Source of the DNA: Paracoccus haematequi
GTDB lineage: Bacteria; Pseudomonadota; Alphaproteobacteria; Rhodobacterales; Rhodobacteraceae
DNA length: 64,000 nucleotides
Assembly (NCBI GenBank): GCA_945881965.1
Contig: CAMCVS010000011.1
Location: 34,962-98,961 of the forward strand
Reading direction: 5' to 3'
Shown one piece after another: positions 59,489 to 64,000 of this stretch (the stretch's first letter is position 1; each line of letters opens with the position of its first letter). The position numbers were made by a program, and so were the translations under genes. The notes under the pieces were generated by a model, which saw only the letters and a program-made list of their open reading frames with translations, was not told the DNA's origin and made no database searches.

Positions 59489-59770
59489 TCAGCGCTTGAA
59501 CAGCACCTGCTTTGCGAGGCTGATGATCACCATCAACACGCCGCCGCCGACGCCGCCCGAGGCGACCTGACCGATGATCGCGGTCAGATCCAGACCACCC
59601 GCCGCGCCGCCGCCTGCGCCCAGCATGGCCAGAACCTGCCCGCCAAGGCCGCCACCCAACAGACCGGCGATGGAATTGCCCAGCGTGCCAAGGCTTTGGT
59701 TCTTCAGCGCCGCGCCTGCGAGGTTGCCGCCGACAGCCCCCGAAATCAGGCTGATGATCACTTGTTCCAT
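59489..59770 (-). CDS. Glycine-rich small membrane-like protein of unknown function
   Basis: A 93-aa protein with two hydrophobic ends (EQVIISLISGAVGGNLAGAA and GGVLMVIISLAKQVLF). The centre is very rich in glycine and alanine (SIAGLLGGGLGGQVLAML, LGAGGGAAGGLDL). It may insert into the membrane or assemble like glycine-zipper proteins; homologues in this order carry no useful name. AAAGGG precedes the ATG. The gap to the opposite gene holds no other feature. Confidence 0.65.
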   Translation of the reverse strand: MEQVIISLISGAVGGNLAGAALKNQSLGTLGNSIAGLLGGGLGGQVLAMLGAGGGAAGGLDLTAIIGQVASGGVGGGVLMVIISLAKQVLFKR

Positions 59771-59953
59771 GAATGTCCCTTTGCCACGGGGTTCTTGTCA
59801 TGTGGTCAGGTGCGGAACCCCGGCGCACCCGTCCTGTGTGCAGATTAACGCTGAAAGTGACAAATGCTTAACGGGCCAAGAGTAACAAGCGTTCCCCCCT
59901 TTCGCCACAGGGCCTGCCGGGGTAAAAACCCGGTAACACAGGGGAAGATGCGC

Positions 59954-60310
59954 ATGACAACGGACAAGCCGAAACGCGCGCAGCAGGTCTATACCCTGCT
60001 GGTCGAGGTGGGCCGCAAGGCGGGCGATGGTCTGCCCGACGGCGCGACGGGGGCGGCGCTCTTGTGCTATGCCTCGGGCGTGGACGAGGCCGAAGCCGTG
60101 CGCGAAACCGTGGCGATCCTGAAACAGGCGGATATGGCCCCGCTGGATGTGTCGGGCTATGGCACCTTGGACGAACGGCTGGCCGAGGGTCACGAGATCG
60201 AGCCGGACGAACGGCTGCTGATGGACCGCGCTCTGGCGGAAAACGCGGTCGTTGTGGCGCATATGACGCCGTTCTACGACACGCTGGGCGAAAGCGACGC
60301 GGTGCATTGA
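59954..60310 (+). CDS. Conserved hypothetical cytoplasmic protein
   Basis: A 118-aa protein with no recognised motif. It is acidic in its second half (ERLAEGHEIEPDERLLMDRA), has no signal peptide or membrane helix and begins MTTDKPKRAQQVYTLLVEVG. ATG 59954 has GGGGA eight bases upstream; ATG 59948 is two codons earlier with poorer spacing. The compact, GC-rich codon use and clean length support a real gene. It converges on the thiolase gene. Confidence 0.6.
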   Translation: MTTDKPKRAQQVYTLLVEVGRKAGDGLPDGATGAALLCYASGVDEAEAVRETVAILKQADMAPLDVSGYGTLDERLAEGHEIEPDERLLMDRALAENAVVVAHMTPFYDTLGESDAVH

Positions 60311-60326
60311 CCGCGCCGCGCGCCGT

Positions 60327-61502
60327 TCAGATACGTTCGATCGCCAGCGCGATACCCTGACCGCCGCCGATGCACATGGTGATCAGCGCGCGACGGCCAT
60401 TGATGCGTTCCAGTTCATACAGCGCCTTGATGGTGATGATCGCACCCGTCGCACCCACGGGGTGTCCCAGCGCAATCGCGCCGCCATTCGGGTTCACGCG
60501 CGCGGGGTCCATCCCCAGCCCGCGATTGACGGCGATGGCCTGCGCGGCAAACGCCTCGTTCGACTCGATCACGTCGAAATCGGTGATGTCGAGGCCCGTC
60601 CGGCGCAGCAGCATTTCCACCGCCGGGATCGGGCCGATCCCCATCACCTCGGGGCGCACACCGGCATGGGCATAGCCAAGGATGCGGGCGCGCGGCGTCA
60701 ACCCGGCACGTTCGGCGGCATCCGCGCGGGCGAGCACGATGGCCGCGGCCCCGTCGTTGATGCCGGATGCGTTGCCCGCTGTCACGCTGCCGTCTTTGCG
60801 GAACACGGGCTGTAGACCGGCGAGGGCGGCGGCGCTGGTCGCCTTGGGGTGTTCGTCGGTGTCGAACATGACCGCTTGGCGTTTCACCATCACCTCGACC
60901 GGGACGATCTGATCCTTGAAACGTCCACCCGCGATGGCCGACGCGGCCCGTTCCTGCGATTGCAGCGCGAAGGCGTCCTGATCGGCACGGCTGACGCCAT
61001 GCTCGGTGGCCACGTTTTCCGCCGTCACGCCCATGTGGCCAGTGCCAAAGGGACAGTTCAGCGTGCCCAACAGCATGTCGAGCGACCGCACATCGCCCAT
61101 TTTCTGGCCCCAGCGTTGGTCGGGCAGGATATAGGGCGCGCGGCTCATCGATTCGGCGCCGCCCGCGATGGCGAAATCGGCATCGCCCAGCATCAGGTTC
61201 TGCGCCGCCGACACGATGGCCTGTGCCCCCGATCCGCACAACCGGTTGACGTTCATCGCGGGCGTGGTGTCAGGGATACCCGCGCCGATGGCGGCAACGC
61301 GGCTTAAATACATGTCGCGGGGTTCGGTGTTGATGACGTTGCCGAACACCACATGGCCGATTTGGCCCGGTTCGACGCCGGCGCGGGCCAGCGCCTCTAC
61401 CGTCACGATGCTGCCCAATTGGCTGGGGGGCACCCCGGCCAAAGCGCCGCCGAATGTGCCGATGGCGGTGCGCGCGCCGCCCAGAATGACGATGTCGGTC
61501 AT
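60327..61502 (-). CDS. Acetyl-CoA acetyltransferase (thiolase II, PhaA/AtoB/BktB-like)
   Basis: 391-aa thiolase condensing two acetyl-CoA to acetoacetyl-CoA, for polyhydroxyalkanoate synthesis or ethylmalonyl-CoA metabolism, or cleaving beta-ketoacyl-CoA. The nucleophile C89 (VNRLCGSGAQA), H347 (GGAIALGHPVGATG) and C377 (MCIGGGQG) form the active site; SNEAFAAQA is the remaining signature. No phaB is adjacent. An AGGGAGAGG site precedes the start. Confidence 0.93.
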   Translation of the reverse strand: MTDIVILGGARTAIGTFGGALAGVPPSQLGSIVTVEALARAGVEPGQIGHVVFGNVINTEPRDMYLSRVAAIGAGIPDTTPAMNVNRLCGSGAQAIVSAAQNLMLGDADFAIAGGAESMSRAPYILPDQRWGQKMGDVRSLDMLLGTLNCPFGTGHMGVTAENVATEHGVSRADQDAFALQSQERAASAIAGGRFKDQIVPVEVMVKRQAVMFDTDEHPKATSAAALAGLQPVFRKDGSVTAGNASGINDGAAAIVLARADAAERAGLTPRARILGYAHAGVRPEVMGIGPIPAVEMLLRRTGLDITDFDVIESNEAFAAQAIAVNRGLGMDPARVNPNGGAIALGHPVGATGAIITIKALYELERINGRRALITMCIGGGQGIALAIERI

Positions 61503-61559
61503 ATGTCCCTCTCCCTAGTTTGCGCGCAGGCTAACGCAGGCGCAGGGGGCAGGGGAAGA

Positions 61560-62279
61560 TCAACGTGGCGGCAAAAGCGGCACGCGGCCCCGGTCGGTCA
61601 GGATGAAGCAATCGCTGCCCTCGAACACCGCCGCCGTCAGGTCGCGGCCAAATGCGGCGCCGCTGTCAAGGTTCACCCGGTTGCCGTGATGTTCCGGCGC
61701 GTCCACCGCTGTGTGACCATGCACGATCAGTTTGGGATGCGGGCGCGGGTCGTCAAGGAACGTGTTCCTGATCCAGCAGAGGTCATCTTCGGATTGCGCG
61801 CCCAGCTCGAAGCCGGGGCGGATGCCCGCATGGGCGCAAAAGATGTCGCCCGCATCAAAGGACGGCAGCAGCCCATCAAGGAACGCGATATGCGCAGGCG
61901 GCACGGCGGCCAAAGCGGCGGCGTGGATTTCGTAATACCGCATGTGGTCGGTGACCGTGACGCCATAAGACGCCAGCATCTCGCGCCCGCCGATCTTGGG
62001 TGACAGCCAGTCCAGCCCGATCAGGATTTGCGGGTCATACATCGGTTCTGGCCGCAGGAACCGCGCCGCCAGCCGGTCATGATTGCCCTTCAGCACGTGC
62101 CAGTCGCGCCCGTCGGCCTGCCCCTGCATCAGGGTTTCGATCACGCGGCGGCTGTCTGCGCCCCGGTCGATCAGGTCGCCCAGAAACACCACGCGCCCAT
62201 CCCCATCGCGCGCGATGCGATGCAGCGCTGTTTCCAACTGCCCCAACTGGCCATGAATATCACCGACAACATAGACCAT
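61560..62279 (-). CDS. Serine/threonine-protein phosphatase-like metallophosphoesterase
   Basis: 239-aa PPP-family phosphoesterase with VVGDIHGQLGQL, VFLGDLIDRGADS and LKGNHDRLAA, the three metal-binding blocks, and a later VHGHTAVD. Bacterial members (PrpA/PrpB-like, or the ApaH-like group) dephosphorylate proteins or nucleotides; which applies is not decided. It lies downstream of serA after a terminator. Confidence 0.88.
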   Translation of the reverse strand: MVYVVGDIHGQLGQLETALHRIARDGDGRVVFLGDLIDRGADSRRVIETLMQGQADGRDWHVLKGNHDRLAARFLRPEPMYDPQILIGLDWLSPKIGGREMLASYGVTVTDHMRYYEIHAAALAAVPPAHIAFLDGLLPSFDAGDIFCAHAGIRPGFELGAQSEDDLCWIRNTFLDDPRPHPKLIVHGHTAVDAPEHHGNRVNLDSGAAFGRDLTAAVFEGSDCFILTDRGRVPLLPPR

Positions 62280-62300
62280 GCGCGCGCCCCCAAGAATTTA

Positions 62301-62323
62301 CCCCGGCACAGGTCATGCCGGGG
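62301..62323 (-). terminator. Terminator of serA
   Basis: CCCCGGCA (62301-62308), seven bases and TGCCGGGG (62316-62323) form an 8-bp perfect stem, 22 bases after the serA stop on the minus strand, followed there by TAAATTCTT. Confidence 0.7.
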
Positions 62324-62345
62324 GTGTCTGCAAATCCGCGAGGGA

Positions 62346-63938
62346 TTACATGGCGAATTGCAGCGGCTGCACCTGCTGGAACACGCCCAAGGCGCGCAGC
62401 GCGTCCAGCGCGGCTTGGGCCGGGGCCTCGTCCAGATACAACAGCGCAATCGCCTCGCCCCCGGCCTTGGCGCGGCCCAGGGTAAAGTTCGCGATGTTCA
62501 CGCCATGCGCGCCCAAGGTGCTGCCCAGCTTGCCGATGATGCCGGGCACGTCTTCGTTGGTGGTGTAAAGCATATGCGCCCCCACCTCGGCGTCGATATT
62601 GATGCCCTTGATCTGGATGAACCGCGGCTTGCCATCCGAGAAACAGGTGCCGGCGACCGACCGTTCGCGTTTCGCGGTGACGACCGTGACCTTGATATAG
62701 CCGTCAAAGGCGCCGGATTTGTCCTGATTGGTGGTGGAAATCTGGATGCCGCGGTCACGGGCAATCACCGGCGCGCTGACCATGTTCACGTCCGGGTTCG
62801 CCGCTTTCAGGATGCCCGCGATCACCGCGCAATTCATCGCGCGCAGGTTCATCTCGGACACCACGCCATCATACAGGATATTGACCGCCTTGACCGGCTC
62901 ATCGGTCAACTGCCCGATAAAGGCCCCCAGATGGCCCGCCAGCGCGATCCACGGCCCCATCACGCGCGCCTCTTCGGCGGTGACAGAGGGCATGTTCAGC
63001 GCGTTGCTGACAGCGCCGGTCAGCAGGTAATCCGACATCTGTTCGGCCACTTGCAGGGCGACGTTTTCCTGAGCCTCAGAGGTGGACGCGCCCAGATGCG
63101 GGGTAACAACCACATTCGGCAGGTTGAACAGCGGGTTTTCCTTGGCCGGTTCCACGGTGAACACGTCAAACCCCGCGCCCGCGACATGGCCCGATTTCAA
63201 CGCATCGGCCAGGGCCTGTTCATCCACCAATCCACCCCGCGCGCAGTTGATGATCCGCACACCGGGCTTGGTTTTCGCCAAGGCCTCGCGCGACAGGATA
63301 TTCTTGGTCTGCTCGGTCATCGGCACATGCAGGGTGATGAAATCGGCCCGCGCCAGCAAGTCGTCCAGCTCGACTTTTTCGACTTTCAATTCGCGGGCGC
63401 GGTCCTCGGACAGGAAGGGATCGTAAGCGATGACGCGCATCTTCAGCCCCACCGCGCGGTCACAGACGATGCCGCCGATATTGCCCGCGCCGATCACGCC
63501 CAGCGTCTTGTTGAACAACTCGACGCCCATGAATTTCGATTTTTCCCATTTGCCGGCATGGGTGGATGCGCTGGCCTCGGGCATTTGCCGCGCCACGGCG
63601 AACATCATCGCGATGGCATGTTCGGCAGTGGTGATCGAATTGCCAAAGGGCGTGTTCATCACGATGATGCCCTTTTTCGACGCCTCGGGGATATCGACGT
63701 TGTCCACGCCGATGCCCGCGCGGCCGATCACCTTGAGGTTGGTGGCGGCGGCGATGATCTTTTCCGTCACCTTGGTGGCGGACCGGATGGCGAGGCCGTC
63801 ATAATTGCCGATGATTTCCAGCAGCTTGTCTTTGTCCTTGCCAAGCTGGGGCTGGAAATCGACGTCGATGCCGCGATCCTTGAAGATCCGCACGGCGGCG
63901 TCAGAGAGTTCGTCGGAAATGAGTACGCGGGGGGCCAT
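62346..63938 (-). CDS. serA: D-3-phosphoglycerate dehydrogenase
   Basis: First step of serine synthesis, 530 aa. The NAD-binding Rossmann motif LGVIGAGNIGGIVCDRAVGL lies near residue 145, and the catalytic set R-E-H is in INCARGGLVDE, the NPLFNLPNVVVTPHLGAST histidine block and the glutamate between. An ASB and a C-terminal ACT domain (ARVHMLYTT-like region GAHMLYTTNEDVPGIIGKLG) complete the long form. The ATG at 63938 has AGGA eight bases upstream. Serine feedback through the ACT domain is likely by family. Confidence 0.97.
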   Translation of the reverse strand: MAPRVLISDELSDAAVRIFKDRGIDVDFQPQLGKDKDKLLEIIGNYDGLAIRSATKVTEKIIAAATNLKVIGRAGIGVDNVDIPEASKKGIIVMNTPFGNSITTAEHAIAMMFAVARQMPEASASTHAGKWEKSKFMGVELFNKTLGVIGAGNIGGIVCDRAVGLKMRVIAYDPFLSEDRARELKVEKVELDDLLARADFITLHVPMTEQTKNILSREALAKTKPGVRIINCARGGLVDEQALADALKSGHVAGAGFDVFTVEPAKENPLFNLPNVVVTPHLGASTSEAQENVALQVAEQMSDYLLTGAVSNALNMPSVTAEEARVMGPWIALAGHLGAFIGQLTDEPVKAVNILYDGVVSEMNLRAMNCAVIAGILKAANPDVNMVSAPVIARDRGIQISTTNQDKSGAFDGYIKVTVVTAKRERSVAGTCFSDGKPRFIQIKGINIDAEVGAHMLYTTNEDVPGIIGKLGSTLGAHGVNIANFTLGRAKAGGEAIALLYLDEAPAQAALDALRALGVFQQVQPLQFAM

Positions 63939-63968
63939 GTCAGTGGTCCTTATGTGGGGGTGTATCTG

Positions 63969-63996
63969 GTAGGTCGGCTGCTAGCAGCCGACCTAC
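63969..63996. repeat. 28-bp perfect palindrome at the right edge (member 3 of hairpin family)
   Basis: GTAGGTCGGCTGCT (63969-63982) is followed directly by its exact reverse complement AGCAGCCGACCTAC (63983-63996). It lies 31 bases upstream of serA, probably as the terminator of a gene beyond the edge. It shares the GTAGG...CCTAC frame with the other two elements. Confidence 0.7.
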
Positions 63997-64000
63997 GGGG

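Noticed and set aside
59846..59875. Paired TTAAC sites resembling a CtrA box
   Set aside because: The CtrA motif needs TTAA-N7-TTAA; here the interval is 19 bases.
1..64000. CRISPR arrays, insertion sequences, prophage genes and riboswitches
   Set aside because: Looked for regularly spaced repeats, transposase or integrase motifs and known aptamer-like leaders; none seen.

Overview
The window is a stretch of ordinary chromosome from a GC-rich alphaproteobacterium, most likely of the order Rhodobacterales (Rhodobacter/Roseobacter relatives). The evidence is a PetP/PetR-type regulator pair, an NrnC-type nanoRNase instead of Orn, an alphaproteobacterial RpoH-type promoter before dnaK, the kdsD-lptC-lptA-lptB-hpf-ptsN order and polyamine-type ABC operons. 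No transposase, integrase, phage gene, CRISPR array or rRNA was seen. Genes are dense; no gap longer than about 300 bases lacks a gene.

Layout. 1-2.3 kb: the 5' part of dnaK (minus strand, running off the left edge) divergent from alkB. 2.3-13.6 kb: a surface-glycan region with a KpsM-like export permease (minus), then a plus-strand run of cysQ, kdsB/kpsU, a GT2 glycosyltransferase, galU, galE, a GT4, a second GT2-like enzyme, a core-2-branching-like glycosyltransferase and a two-domain sulfotransferase. PAPS-dependent sulfation and PAP removal by CysQ fit together and suggest a sulfated, possibly Kdo-linked capsule or exopolysaccharide. 13.6-18.5 kb: minus-strand cell-envelope operon nrnC-kdsD-lptC-lptA-lptB, then hpf and ptsN, with tRNA-Leu(CAG) at its head. 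18.6-20.4 kb: an NDUFA9-like NAD(P)-binding protein and uppP. 20.6-27.5 kb: gltD, an alpha/beta-hydrolase and gltB (ammonia assimilation). 27.5-35.5 kb: mixed genes, namely a secreted Cys-rich protein, mtgA, a GST, queG, an orphan hydantoinase A, msrB-msrA, an outer-membrane beta-barrel protein and an EamA exporter.

35.5-49.2 kb: a polyamine/amine region. A minus-strand potF-G-H-I operon ends in a PuuB-like FAD oxidase. It is divergent from a GntR regulator, which is followed by a class III aminotransferase and a second PotABCD-type transporter, an SDR and cobO. A 10-base motif (TTGATCATAT) lies before both potF and the aminotransferase and is a candidate GntR operator. 49.2-52.0 kb: ilvE, divergent from petP-petR, and a secreted protein. 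52.1-56.1 kb: a class II histone-deacetylase-like amidohydrolase and the isoprenoid operon xseB-ispA-dxs. 56.1-57.4 kb: a likely acquired Mrr-type restriction endonuclease and a small ribbon-helix-helix-like protein. 57.4-64 kb: an aromatic/aspartate aminotransferase, sseA, two small unknown proteins, an acetyl-CoA acetyltransferase, a PPP-family phosphatase and serA.

Non-coding structure includes three related terminator-like palindromes, a dispersed repeat present as two inverted copies around queG-hyuA (one copy contains the queG start codon), and several candidate operators. I did not find a clear new defence or mobile system. The best leads are the sulfated-glycan cluster, the shared GntR-linked motif, the alpha/beta-hydrolase inside the glt operon and the dispersed repeats.
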